Source: Oleiphilus messinensis (GTDB lineage: Bacteria > Pseudomonadota > Gammaproteobacteria > Pseudomonadales > Oleiphilaceae). From it: a stretch of DNA of 64,000 bases. Position numbers and translations under genes: made by a program. This document shows positions 10,901-18,735 of this stretch, in pieces. The number at the start of each line of letters is the position of its first letter. Position 1 is the stretch's first letter. The stretch spans positions 3,232,766-3,296,765 of the forward strand of contig NZ_CP021425.1 of assembly GCF_002162375.1 (NCBI RefSeq), in the 5' to 3' direction. The notes under the pieces are model-generated. The model searched no databases. It was not told the origin of the DNA and saw only the letters and a list, made by a program, of their open reading frames with translations.

Positions 10901-11038
10901 AGAGAAAATATTGAACCTGGAGACACCGTGGTTGTTCCACTTGACTCTGAGCGATTCAACACGATTACAGTCTGGTCTGACCTTAGTCAGATTTTCTACC
11001 AACTTGCTCTTGGAGCCGCAGCGTTGAACTCATTTTGA
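7970..11038 (+). CDS. Polysaccharide export protein with seven SLBB repeats
   Basis: A 1022-residue Wza/OtnA-like exporter. It has an N-terminal signal/membrane segment (about residues 8-35), a charged linker, and a Poly_export domain beginning VLGPGDTLNVQLFGQ near residue 150. I count seven SLBB-type units, recognisable by the pattern I-x-G-x-V-x-x-P-G-x-Y followed by a GG about 25 residues later. Classical Wza has about 380 residues and two SLBB domains, so this is a greatly extended version, like exporters that span a larger part of the periplasm. The start has AGGTGG five bases upstream. It is coupled to the Wzi-like gene, but no Wzc kinase, flippase or glycosyltransferase is adjacent, so the rest of the pathway lies elsewhere. 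Confidence 0.88.
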   Translation: MFSKGVLPFAKILLLGISFLAIVFKLLVAPNIALAITPTQEQLAKFRQLPKSEKERLAKLAGIDLKTFSSTQSNFTSQPQENKIDEQRAQPEPKMLEPPVTHPLEEGNGTEALSDQDNRDAELLPFGYELFSNPISSFEALSQVPVPIEYVLGPGDTLNVQLFGQLNEYYELTVNREGQIQLPESGPVPVSGMKFEDAKELLKKQIKEKSIGVEVSISLGRLRSVQIFVIGDVEKPGAYTVSALSTMMNALLLSGGVKKIGSMRNIQLKRNSKHIATLDLYDLLLSGDASNDRRLLSGDIIFVPTVKESISIKGEVNRPAIYELKGNTTIGDALAMAGGMTPYAYPKLSSIERFNTKHRREVDTRDLSSPKSLSRSVSAGDIITIGKMSDHVTKAIHVEGSVLRPGIFEWREGIRVGDILQNITDFIDINADLNYSLIVREINPKRDIEVLNFDLGNAILHPASEKNPTLKPNDRILVFDRYEPRDVLLAPIIKQLKSQTKAGENTQLVKIEGGVNYPGAYPLPRNYRINDLLTASGGMIDNQEGPDFGIVVRPINIAGDIETLYIDLTKSVFEPQSGENILLQPQDKLIILTNNPPIRDEKIIEFESALESSYENRMNPTRQNQIRSNQIGQNSLGTPPTRLISEKNSSEPDTPSEYSRNSLIEPILNQLSRQARRDNPLSIVEIKGEVKFPGRYPLANGLTLTNLIKASGGLTESAYLLRAEINRMQLSQEGADIEHLTVSLEAALKHDEKNTNEITLNPRDVVSISKMPEWEENRAIEIAGEVTFPGSYEIHKGETLSQVIKRAGGITSYAYLKGAVFTRNQLRENEQQRLSELKSRLDADIAAALLKDSQDSPSGTKHALAEAKVLLERLNKIEPEGRLVIDLDSVVKDPKHNDIVLLSGDKLFIPQLKQSVSVIGEVQFPTSHLYDQALDIENYIERSGGTTPKADVARIYIVKANGSVILPNINNQWFWQQRENIEPGDTVVVPLDSERFNTITVWSDLSQIFYQLALGAAALNSF

Positions 11039-11119
11039 TCGAGCAACTTTTCGATGCTTGATCTAAATCAATTCTCAAATGCCTCCCTAACGCTCACTGT
11101 GCTATATTCACAGTGAGCG
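11037..11119 (+). terminator. Two hairpins after the SLBB export gene
   Basis: The first hairpin (11037-11063) has arms GATCGAGCA / TGCTTGATC with one G-T pair and starts at the stop codon. The second (11091-11119) is a perfect 11-bp stem CGCTCACTGTG / CACAGTGAGCG with a 7-nt loop. Neither has a good U-tract. They probably end or protect the wzi-slbb transcript. The second could also be an operator-like dyad for the following dioxygenase gene, whose start is 65 bp away. Confidence 0.5.
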
Positions 11120-11183
11120 GCCCGAAATAAGACTCAAAACTTTCAACTTTGACACCAAAACAATATTATTCGAGTGACTGACA

Positions 11184-12626
11184 ATGAATACAGTGCACGC
11201 TACTTTGCCTCAAGACTGGATAGAGTGGATAAGGCTCAATACCGATAGAGGTTGTAACTTAAGTGAGATGCATCAAATACTGATCGACAATGGCTTTGAC
11301 AATAGACTCGTAACGCAAACTTTGAATCAGTATAAAAACAATAGCGCACTCGATAAATCCAGCGAATCTAGGGAGGACTACTTTCAGTCCGTGGTCAAGG
11401 AGTCTCAAATCTTCCACGAGTGCATTGAAAGCCGCTTCATACTCCCCAATGCAAAAAAAATTAAAACAGATAGTGCTGAGCTTTACGTAGTTGAAAATTT
11501 CTTAAACAAAGAAGAATGTGATGCCATCATCAGTCGCATTCGGAGTAGCCTCAGGCGCTCTACAATCGTAGAAACAGCTGAACCAGATCAATATTTTCGA
11601 ACCAGTAAAACTTGTGATCTAGGCGAACTTAACGACGAATTCATTAAAGCAATCGATGAAAGAATTTGTAGATACATCGGAATTGACGAAAGCTACTCAG
11701 AAGCCATTCAGGGACAATATTATGAGGTAGGAGAGGAGTTTAAAGCGCATACAGACTATTTCGAGGCGAGTGACCCCAGTTTTAGAAAAATCACAGAACA
11801 TGCAGGTCAGCGCTCTTGGACTTTTATGATTTATCTAAATGAGACGAAGAGTGGTGGTGAAACGGACTTTTTAAAACTCGGCAAATCTTTCAAACCGTCT
11901 CAGGGAACCGCAGTTATCTGGAACAATCTAGACTGTTATGGAAAGCCCAATATCAATACCATGCATCATGCCAAACCTGTCTTAGAAGGGTACAAAGCAA
12001 TCATCACAAAATGGTTTAGAACTAAAGGTAAAGGAGCTCCAGCTCTAAAAACTGACAATGAAATGCTGGATAACTACACCGATACTGGATTTAAGAAAGT
12101 TACAACTCCCCTAAACCTTCAAAAAGTACTTACCGTTTTCTATAAAAACAAATTAGAGCAGGCAACAGCGGAGTCACTCCCAGATTTTATAAAGGGAGAT
12201 ACGGAATCATCACCAAGTGACTTGATCCAGCTAACTAATGCAGAACGAGCTTATATACACGAAGAACTTAAATCTATTTGTGAAGATTGGTCCGGAGTTG
12301 CACTACAACCAACCTATGTGTTTGGAATTAGGAAGTACAATCACTCGGCCCAACTGAAATGCCATAGAGACCGATTGGAAACACACATAATCAGTGTCAT
12401 TATCAATGTAGATCAAGAAGTGAAGGAAGATTGGCCACTCTATATTGAAGACAACTATTACCGCAAACACAATATTGTCCTAAAACCGGGGGAAATGATT
12501 CTTTATGAAGGTGGACGACTCCTCCATGGTCGCCCCACCCCTTTTAACGGCAAATATTTTTGTAATATTTTCGCCCACTACATCCCCGTAGGATTCCTTG
12601 AGAGCACACGATCATCACCTTTGTGA
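11184..12626 (+). CDS. Tandem 2OG-Fe(II) oxygenase (prolyl 4-hydroxylase-like plus second oxygenase-like half)
   Basis: A 480-residue protein. Residues about 85-285 form a prolyl-4-hydroxylase-type domain: ELYVVENFLNKEECDAII at the start, the iron-binding H-x-D in FKAHTDYF, the distal His in MHHAKPV, and the 2OG-binding basic residue in YKAIITKWF. The C-terminal half repeats the logic with CHRDRLETH, VLKPGEMILYEGGRLLHGRP and a conserved strand ending FAHYIP, so it has its own H-x-D...H set. The N-terminal 80 residues are unrelated. The substrate is unknown. The location beside polysaccharide export and nucleotide-sugar genes suggests a glycan or envelope-linked substrate. Its 3' end overlaps the convergent sugar gene by 49 bp. 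Confidence 0.75.
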   Translation: MNTVHATLPQDWIEWIRLNTDRGCNLSEMHQILIDNGFDNRLVTQTLNQYKNNSALDKSSESREDYFQSVVKESQIFHECIESRFILPNAKKIKTDSAELYVVENFLNKEECDAIISRIRSSLRRSTIVETAEPDQYFRTSKTCDLGELNDEFIKAIDERICRYIGIDESYSEAIQGQYYEVGEEFKAHTDYFEASDPSFRKITEHAGQRSWTFMIYLNETKSGGETDFLKLGKSFKPSQGTAVIWNNLDCYGKPNINTMHHAKPVLEGYKAIITKWFRTKGKGAPALKTDNEMLDNYTDTGFKKVTTPLNLQKVLTVFYKNKLEQATAESLPDFIKGDTESSPSDLIQLTNAERAYIHEELKSICEDWSGVALQPTYVFGIRKYNHSAQLKCHRDRLETHIISVIINVDQEVKEDWPLYIEDNYYRKHNIVLKPGEMILYEGGRLLHGRPTPFNGKYFCNIFAHYIPVGFLESTRSSPL

Positions 12627-13627
12627 TTTATGAAAAACGCTACTGCTGAACGAACACCATCTTCATGTCTACGGCGAGGCTCCCAACTAAATAGCTGCCT
12701 CGCCAAATCGATGCAAGGCAACCTGTGCGTAATATCTTGAAAGCCATTTCCGTAAAACTCTTTCTCAGTAACAATCTCTGGCTCGGGGATATCTTCAATA
12801 GAAATTTCACGCTGTTCTGCAAATATTTGCCTGGTTAACATTGCGAGATCCCGTACACTTGATACATTCTTGGGATCTCCAATATTAACAATGTGACCAT
12901 TTGCGAGCTCTTCATTATTAAGTATGCTCATTAGGCAGTCGAGACCGTCCTCTACATGAGTGAAACATCGCTTTTGCTCTCCGCCATCCACTAACTGGAT
13001 CGCCCTTCCCTCAATCAGATTGCTAATAAATTGTGTTAGAACTCGACTATTTCCGACACGCGCCGAGCCCATATTATCCAACTTAGGTCCAATCCAGTTA
13101 AAGGGGCGAAAACAAGTGTATCTAAGACCATAATCTCGACCGTATGCATAAATAATTCTATCAAGCAGCTGCTTGGAGCAGGCGTAGATCCATCTTGTCT
13201 TATGTATAGGACCATAAACAAAATTAGTCTTCGATTCATTAAACTCAGCGTCCTGGCTCATTCCGTAAACCTCACTGGTTGATGGAAAAATCAACCTTTT
13301 TTTGTATTGATGAGCCCAGCGTACAATTTTTAAGTTCTGTTCAAAATCGAGTTCAAAAACTTCCAAAGGATCAGTTACGTATTTTTTAGGCGTTGCAATA
13401 GCAACCAATGGAAGGATTACATCACATTTTTTTATGTGATATTCAATCCACTCATTATTGATAGCAATATCACCTTCGGTATAGTGAAAACGATCACTTT
13501 GCTCAAGATTTTTTATGTAAGAGCGATTGATATCCATACCATAAACTTCCCAGTTTGTTGTATTCAATATCCTCTGAGTTAAGTTTGAACCAATAAAACC
13601 GTTAACACCAATAATCAAAATTTTCAT
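12578..13627 (-). CDS. NAD-dependent sugar-nucleotide decarboxylase/epimerase, stand-alone ArnA C-terminal type
   Basis: An extended SDR of 349 residues very like the dehydrogenase half of ArnA, which oxidatively decarboxylates UDP-glucuronate to UDP-4-keto-pentose. The NAD motif GVNGFIGSN is at the start, followed by the ArnA-like stretch LPLVAIATPKKYVTDPLEVF. The Ser-Glu pair in PSTSEVYGM and the Tyr-x-x-x-Lys in YACSKQLLD match ArnA catalytic positions. The formyltransferase half of ArnA is absent. It is the last gene of an operon with a radical SAM protein and an ArnB-like aminotransferase (22-bp spacing). Together these could make a 4-amino-pentose or a related sugar. Substrate identity is inference. 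Confidence 0.82.
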   Translation of the reverse strand: MKILIIGVNGFIGSNLTQRILNTTNWEVYGMDINRSYIKNLEQSDRFHYTEGDIAINNEWIEYHIKKCDVILPLVAIATPKKYVTDPLEVFELDFEQNLKIVRWAHQYKKRLIFPSTSEVYGMSQDAEFNESKTNFVYGPIHKTRWIYACSKQLLDRIIYAYGRDYGLRYTCFRPFNWIGPKLDNMGSARVGNSRVLTQFISNLIEGRAIQLVDGGEQKRCFTHVEDGLDCLMSILNNEELANGHIVNIGDPKNVSSVRDLAMLTRQIFAEQREISIEDIPEPEIVTEKEFYGNGFQDITHRLPCIDLARQLFSWEPRRRHEDGVRSAVAFFINHKGDDRVLSRNPTGM

Positions 13628-13649
13628 TATTCAAATGCTATCCTGCTTT

Positions 13650-14600
13650 TTAATTGTTATCCAAATACGTCTTAATCATTTGCATCCAGCCCACATTCCA
13701 AGGAGATGAGGACCAGTCACTGCAGTTCGCACAAGGTGACTCTGAATCAAAGGCCAGCATGGTGTGCTGAGTTCTTAACTGGCGCAGGCGATCACTGTGC
13801 CAAGCTTCATGAAGACTCATTGCACTCACAGCTCCCAATGAAGTTTGGTCTAACCAATCTACGGGACAATAGCGAATGTGACCCCGATAATCGATCACTA
13901 ATCGACGCCACAGATGTTGACAAGGCCAACGCTGTAATTTCGAGAGGTTTGATTTGTCAGTCGAGCCGAGACCAGATAGACCCAGATTTGAATGCATACT
14001 GCGAACAGCCACAAAATCGACTCTATCTTTCCAGAACGCTTTAAAACGTTCGACTTCCGACTCTAGACCAGGCTCATTGATAAATGAAACAATTACTTTG
14101 AAGTTATTTTGGGGCGCAAGCTTAGTTAAATTGATAACATTCTTCTTAACCTCATCGAAATTCAGGCCACCCCTTCTTACCGAAAATGTCTCCGGATGAT
14201 AAGCATCAAGTGATACATCAAATATGTCAGGAGGGCATTCAAGCAAATTATCCAGCTTTCTTCCTGACAACAAACTACCGTTTGTCGTCAAATTAACCTT
14301 CGGTATTCCCAAGCTTTTCGCTTTTTTTATCATTTCCGGCAGTCTGGGGTGTATTAAAGGCTCACCATCGCCAGTAAATCTAACAAGCTCAGTCTTGTAT
14401 TGGGCGACTTCTTTGATGCTCTTCTCATACACATCCCATTGCAAGTAAAGCGGCTTATAGTTTTTATCGGATGCGATGAGACTTTGGGGGCAATGTGGGC
14501 AAGTTGCATTACAAACATTCACGATGTCGTACATGATATAATTTGGAAACGCTTCCTCTTTTGAAGAATCGAATCCGAAGTCATGCTGCAAGGAACTCAT
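13650..14600 (-). CDS. Radical SAM/SPASM domain protein
   Basis: A 316-residue protein with the radical SAM cluster motif CNATCPHC (C-x3-C-x2-C) near residue 32 and a GDGEPLIHP motif typical of SAM binding. A C-terminal SPASM-like cysteine set (RYCPVDW ... CANCSDW) suggests at least one auxiliary Fe-S cluster. Such proteins modify peptides, cofactors or sugars. Here it is sandwiched between an ArnB-like aminotransferase and an ArnA-type decarboxylase with gaps of 28 and 22 bp, so it probably acts on a nucleotide sugar or sugar-linked substrate, for example by epimerisation or dehydration. The start ATG has AGGA 7 nt upstream. No specific reaction can be assigned. Confidence 0.82.
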   Translation of the reverse strand: MSSLQHDFGFDSSKEEAFPNYIMYDIVNVCNATCPHCPQSLIASDKNYKPLYLQWDVYEKSIKEVAQYKTELVRFTGDGEPLIHPRLPEMIKKAKSLGIPKVNLTTNGSLLSGRKLDNLLECPPDIFDVSLDAYHPETFSVRRGGLNFDEVKKNVINLTKLAPQNNFKVIVSFINEPGLESEVERFKAFWKDRVDFVAVRSMHSNLGLSGLGSTDKSNLSKLQRWPCQHLWRRLVIDYRGHIRYCPVDWLDQTSLGAVSAMSLHEAWHSDRLRQLRTQHTMLAFDSESPCANCSDWSSSPWNVGWMQMIKTYLDNN

Positions 14601-14628
14601 ACTTGATCCTTTATAGGTTAATACCTAT

Positions 14629-15780
14629 TCATTCTCGAGCCAAACGCAATCCAGCATCGAGCTCATGACAAACAGTCGAAATTTCCTGAGTTGAAATGTC
14701 TGGAAACAACGGTAAACTCAAAACGGTTCTGCCTAACTTTTCCGTGACAGGTAACTTAACGTTTGGGTATAGGTCGCGATAATAGGTCATTAAATGTACC
14801 GGCAAGTAATGAAGACCAGTTTGAATTCCCTTAGAACTGAGATATGCAATCAAACTATCTCTTAATCCAGGCTTGTCCTGAACTTTAGTGATAAGTAAAT
14901 GACAGGCATGCTGTATTTCATGCACTGCGAACTTTTGTGCCACCTTAATCTCGGTTTGTAATTCATTCAGGTCATCAACATAACGTTGCACTGCCAAATT
15001 ACGAGACCCTATGAATCTCGATAATTTTTTTAATTGGCCAATTCCAATGGATGCAGCCAAGTCTGTCATGTTATATTTTAGGCCAAGACTTAAGACATCA
15101 TATTTTGATATTTTATTATTTTTATATGCGTCGTATGAATTTCGCTCTACACCATGATGTCTCAATTTCCGAATACGCATTAACCTTTTTTTATCCATCC
15201 CAGTAATGACTCCCCCCTCACCAGTAGTGATATTTTTATTTGGGTGAAAGCTAAAAACACATAAATTTGACTCCGAACCAATGGCCTTACCATTAACCGA
15301 AGCACCAAGTGCATGGCATCCATCTTCTATCACTACGAGACCGTGCTTGTCAGCTAATGAATACACCGGCCCCATATTGACAGGCAGACCTGCGAAGTGC
15401 ACGGGGATAATTGCTTTTGTTCTGCGTGTTATTAGTGGGGCGATCAATTCAGCGTTAATGTTTAGGGTTTCTTCATCAACATCACAAAATACGGGCTTTG
15501 CCCCAAGCAATGAAATAAGATTTGGGGCACTAACCCAAGTAAAAGAGGGCGTAATTACCTCGTCGCCGGGTTGAAGATCCAACGTTAATAACGCGAGATG
15601 TAATGCAGCAGTGCCAGAAGTAACTGCAACTGACATTTCAGTACCAATAATCTTAGAAAACTCCCTTTCAAAAGCTTCGGTACGGGGGCCTGTAGCAAGC
15701 CACCCGCTTCGAAGACACTCAATCAGCTCACGCTCTTCTTCATCTGAAATGGTTATTTTAGAAAAGGGAATTCGCACCAT
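14629..15780 (-). CDS. DegT/DnrJ/EryC1/StrS aminotransferase, ArnB-like
   Basis: A PLP sugar aminotransferase of 383 residues that converts a keto-sugar nucleotide to an amino sugar. The N-terminus IPFSKITISDEEERELIE, the glycine-rich SGWLATGPRTEAFE, the VTSGTAALHLAL segment, and the PLP-lysine motif SFHPNKNITTGEGG all match the family. The order and spacing of blocks (KAIIPVHFAG, GLHYLPVH, LPLFPDI) are closest to ArnB, which aminates UDP-4-keto-arabinose. It is the first gene of a three-gene leftward operon. With the ArnA-type decarboxylase it supplies two of the steps toward a UDP-Ara4N-like sugar. No transferase (ArnT/ArnC) is present in the window. Confidence 0.88.
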   Translation of the reverse strand: MVRIPFSKITISDEEERELIECLRSGWLATGPRTEAFEREFSKIIGTEMSVAVTSGTAALHLALLTLDLQPGDEVITPSFTWVSAPNLISLLGAKPVFCDVDEETLNINAELIAPLITRRTKAIIPVHFAGLPVNMGPVYSLADKHGLVVIEDGCHALGASVNGKAIGSESNLCVFSFHPNKNITTGEGGVITGMDKKRLMRIRKLRHHGVERNSYDAYKNNKISKYDVLSLGLKYNMTDLAASIGIGQLKKLSRFIGSRNLAVQRYVDDLNELQTEIKVAQKFAVHEIQHACHLLITKVQDKPGLRDSLIAYLSSKGIQTGLHYLPVHLMTYYRDLYPNVKLPVTEKLGRTVLSLPLFPDISTQEISTVCHELDAGLRLARE

Positions 15781-15872
15781 CGAACCTCTAAAATTCTTCT
15801 ACAAAACTTATTTAGCTTTCACAGAACAGTATAGTTAAGGAAAGACACGAACCCGCAACAAGATTTGAAAAC

Positions 15873-15900
15873 AAAAAACCCGGCTAAAGCCGGGTTTTTT
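15873..15900 (-). terminator. Rho-independent terminator of etfBA
   Basis: An 8-bp stem ACCCGGCT / AGCCGGGT with a 2-nt loop, flanked by an A-tract and a T-tract, so it can act on both strands. It lies 24 bp beyond the etfA stop and about 90 bp upstream of the aminotransferase start, separating the two transcripts. Confidence 0.92.
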
Positions 15901-15924
15901 AGAAGCATCTGTTGAACGCAATAA

Positions 15925-16854
15925 TTACAACAGAGATTCCAACTCAGGTAATGCTTCAAACAGATCTGCCACCAGACCGTAATCCGCAACCTGGAAGATT
16001 GGCGCTTCTTCGTCTTTGTTGATCGCAACAATGACTTTACTGTCCGACATACCTGCCAAGTGCTGAATCGCACCAGAGATACCAACAGCAATGTAAAGTT
16101 GTGGAGCAACGATTTTACCAGTTTGACCAACTTGCATATCGTTTGGTACGAAGCCAGCGTCTACAGCTGCACGGGATGCACCAACAGCAGCGCCCAGCTT
16201 GTCTGCAACAGCTTCAAGCAGCTTGAAGTTGTCACCGTTCTGCATACCACGACCACCAGAAATAACGATAGAGGCTGCAGTCAGCTCAGGACGATCAGAC
16301 TTAGCCAACTCTTCGCCTACAAATGCAGAGATACCTGCATCTTGAGCATTATCAACAGCTTCAACACTTGCTGATCCGCCTTCAGCTGCAACAGGATCAA
16401 AAGCTGTTCCACGTACAGTGATCACTTTAACACTGTCAGCAGACTGCACAGTCGCGATCGCATTACCGGCGTAGATTGGGCGGATAAATGTATCTGCAGA
16501 TTCAACACCAGTGATGTCTGAAATCTGAGCAACATCCAACAGCGCCGCTACGCGGGGCAGGAAATCTTTACCCGTTGTACCTGCAGATGCCAGAATGTGG
16601 CTGTAACCCTTACCCAAATCTGCAACCAGCAAACCCAGATTTTCTGCCAGGTGATGGCCATAGGCCGCGTTATCTGCAAGCAATACTTTGCCAACACCAG
16701 CAATTTTTGCTGCAGCTTCTGCAGCAGCTCCACAGCCTTCACCGGCTACCAGAACATCGATGTCGCCACCAATTTTTTGTGCAGCAGCAACCACATTCAG
16801 GGTAGCACCTTTGATCGCCGCATTATCGTGATCAGCTATTACCAGAATGCTCAT
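15925..16854 (-). CDS. etfA: Electron transfer flavoprotein alpha subunit
   Basis: The FAD-binding subunit of ETF, which accepts electrons from acyl-CoA and other dehydrogenases and passes them to ETF dehydrogenase. It is 309 residues, the standard length. The C-terminal FAD domain is recognisable by [40 protein letters not shown] and the terminal [17 protein letters not shown]. It lies 2 bp behind etfB and ends at a strong terminator. The gene is divergent from the ETF dehydrogenase across a 1.1-kb region. Confidence 0.97.
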   Translation of the reverse strand: MSILVIADHDNAAIKGATLNVVAAAQKIGGDIDVLVAGEGCGAAAEAAAKIAGVGKVLLADNAAYGHHLAENLGLLVADLGKGYSHILASAGTTGKDFLPRVAALLDVAQISDITGVESADTFIRPIYAGNAIATVQSADSVKVITVRGTAFDPVAAEGGSASVEAVDNAQDAGISAFVGEELAKSDRPELTAASIVISGGRGMQNGDNFKLLEAVADKLGAAVGASRAAVDAGFVPNDMQVGQTGKIVAPQLYIAVGISGAIQHLAGMSDSKVIVAINKDEEAPIFQVADYGLVADLFEALPELESLL

Positions 16855-16856
16855 AA

Positions 16857-17606
16857 TTAAATCACCTTCGCTTCGTTCTTGAGTTTTTCAACCAACTCAG
16901 CCACATTCTCCACTTTAATACCAGCAGAACGTTGAGCAGGTGCTTCAACTTTCAACGTGGTAAGACGTGGCGCCACATCAACACCCAAGTCTGCAGGCGT
17001 TGTGGTTTCCAAAGGCTTCTTCTTAGCCTTCATGATGTTTGGCAGTGAAGCGTAACGTGGCTCATTCAAACGAAGGTCTGTCGTTACGATCGCAGGCAGA
17101 TTCAGCTCTACCGTCATCAAACCACCATCGATTTCGCGAGTAACTTTAACTTTTTCGCCTTCAACGTTCACTTCAGACGCAAACGTACCCTGAGGCAGAC
17201 CTGCCAATGCAGCCAGCATCTGACCGGTTTGGTTATTATCACTGTCGATTGACTGCTTACCTAAGATAATCAAATTAGGTTGCTCTTTGTCGACAATGGC
17301 TTTCAGAAGTTTAGCTGCAGCCAATGACTGAATTTCTTCTTCTGACTCAACATGAATACCACGATCTGCACCCAGTGCCAACGCAGTACGAATTTGCTCT
17401 TGAGCGGCTTTAGGACCGATGGATACTACAACGATCTCACTCGCAATCCCTTTCTCTTTCAGGCGAACCGCTTCTTCAACCGCGATTTCGCAGAAAGGGT
17501 TCATAGCCATTTTTACGTTAGCCAGATCCACACCAGTGTTGTCAGGCTTCACTCGAACCTTGACGTTGTAGTCAATTACTCGTTTAACAGCGACCAGAAC
17601 CTTCAT
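16857..17606 (-). CDS. etfB: Electron transfer flavoprotein beta subunit
   Basis: The AMP-binding subunit of ETF, 249 residues. It starts [20 protein letters not shown] and contains [16 protein letters not shown] and the [18 protein letters not shown] adenine-nucleotide loop, both typical of the family. GAGGAATCT precedes the ATG. It is the first gene of the etfBA operon. The encoded heterodimer works with the ETF-QO encoded divergently at 18736. Confidence 0.97.
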   Translation of the reverse strand: MKVLVAVKRVIDYNVKVRVKPDNTGVDLANVKMAMNPFCEIAVEEAVRLKEKGIASEIVVVSIGPKAAQEQIRTALALGADRGIHVESEEEIQSLAAAKLLKAIVDKEQPNLIILGKQSIDSDNNQTGQMLAALAGLPQGTFASEVNVEGEKVKVTREIDGGLMTVELNLPAIVTTDLRLNEPRYASLPNIMKAKKKPLETTTPADLGVDVAPRLTTLKVEAPAQRSAGIKVENVAELVEKLKNEAKVI

Positions 17607-18735
17607 AGATTCCTCGTTTTAACAATGAATTAATAAACAGTTTAAGCTGACACGCGAACAGGATTAACAAGCCTGATTCTCGCAAATTTCACTCAACGGA
17701 AATACATTTTGATCTTCATCTCCTGATGCAGAGTGGAAGACATGCACTACCTAAAGAACTGAAAAACCGGAGCAGATGCATCAGCTTCAATCGTCAATAC
17801 TTAAGGTTAACGGAACTTAAGATCAACGGAGACTGACTCGGTTTGCATGGCTGAAAAGAAACAACCTATCAATCCGGGATGTTCATCTCTGTACATTTAA
17901 CAAATAAGAGCACCCGATCTGTAATCAAACTGAGTACACGTGATGGTTAGCACAAGCGATTGACACAATTATTGACTATGCCACATAAAGCCTGAAACCG
18001 CTGCAAAATGCACAGGTGTCAACACAATTTACAACATGCAGAGCATGCAAAGCGCCATAATACTGACCGCAAAACAGCGAATGGTCAATACTTGAAGCCG
18101 TTTTTTGTAGTTTTTTTCAGCCAATTAAACAGGGCAACCTAGCAATAAATGATCAATTTGATCGTGTTGCAATCAATTCACGATCATACAAGAACGACTC
18201 AAAGCAAAAGGGCTTGTTGCTCTCCGAGGAGCATTGAATAATCTATTGGATTCCATTCAAAATGGCTTGTGACTGAGTATTTTTCAACTTAAACGTTCAA
18301 ATAACGTTCAATCAAATTGATCATTTATTGCTAGGTTGCCCTGGCCAATTAAATCTTACTATTGTTATTTTTTAATAAAGATTTCATGAAATTAATAAAA
18401 TTCAAACAAACGTATGAATGAAACAGAAATTTGCTATCCTAATATGCCTTCGAAATATGTATAATGCGCCATTTGACGAACGGCGCCTGTCTTCACGCAA
18501 GTATAAGACAGGGTGGCAATGAACATAAACGTCGATTTATAAATACAGCAAAGCAGCACCATTCCATTGGACGGAGTTGGCCGGGTTAAACCCCGATGCC
18601 ATTAGAGCAACAGATAAAGGAACAGGCACCGCGTGTTACCCGTTCTCTCGACCAGAACAACGGTACCCCGCCAACTACTCGCCTGAGTTGCTGCAATAAT
18701 ACTTAACATTATAGTGATGCACGAGGAGATCGATT
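17607..18735. other. 1.1-kb divergent intergenic region between etfBA and ETF dehydrogenase
   Basis: No coding gene is seen. It contains a 214-bp MITE at 18130-18343. Past the MITE is an AT-rich stretch with a TATAAT at about 18461-18466 and a short hairpin (CCTGTCTT / AAGACAGG, 18486-18512), followed by a 220-bp untranslated leader before ETF dehydrogenase. A regulatory RNA or long 5' UTR in 18470-18735 is possible, but I recognise no known family. Confidence 0.5.
18130..18343. mobile_element. ISAs1-derived MITE
   Basis: A 214-bp non-coding element with perfect 33-bp terminal inverted repeats (18130-18162 and 18311-18343) starting CAGGGCAACCTAGCAATAA. It is flanked by a perfect 10-bp target duplication GCCAATTAAA (18120-18129 and 18344-18353). 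The outer 19 bases match the ends of the ISAs1-family element at 44722-47195, so that element's transposase could mobilise it. The interior has a further dyad (GATCGTG ... CACGATC) and no open frame. Confidence 0.93.

Noticed and set aside
16060-16860. Several + strand frames over etfA
   Set aside because: They are antisense shadows of a clear etfA gene.
18470-18735. tRNA, riboswitch or small RNA in the ETF dehydrogenase leader
   Set aside because: Only a short hairpin is visible. I could not fold a cloverleaf or match a known riboswitch core by eye.
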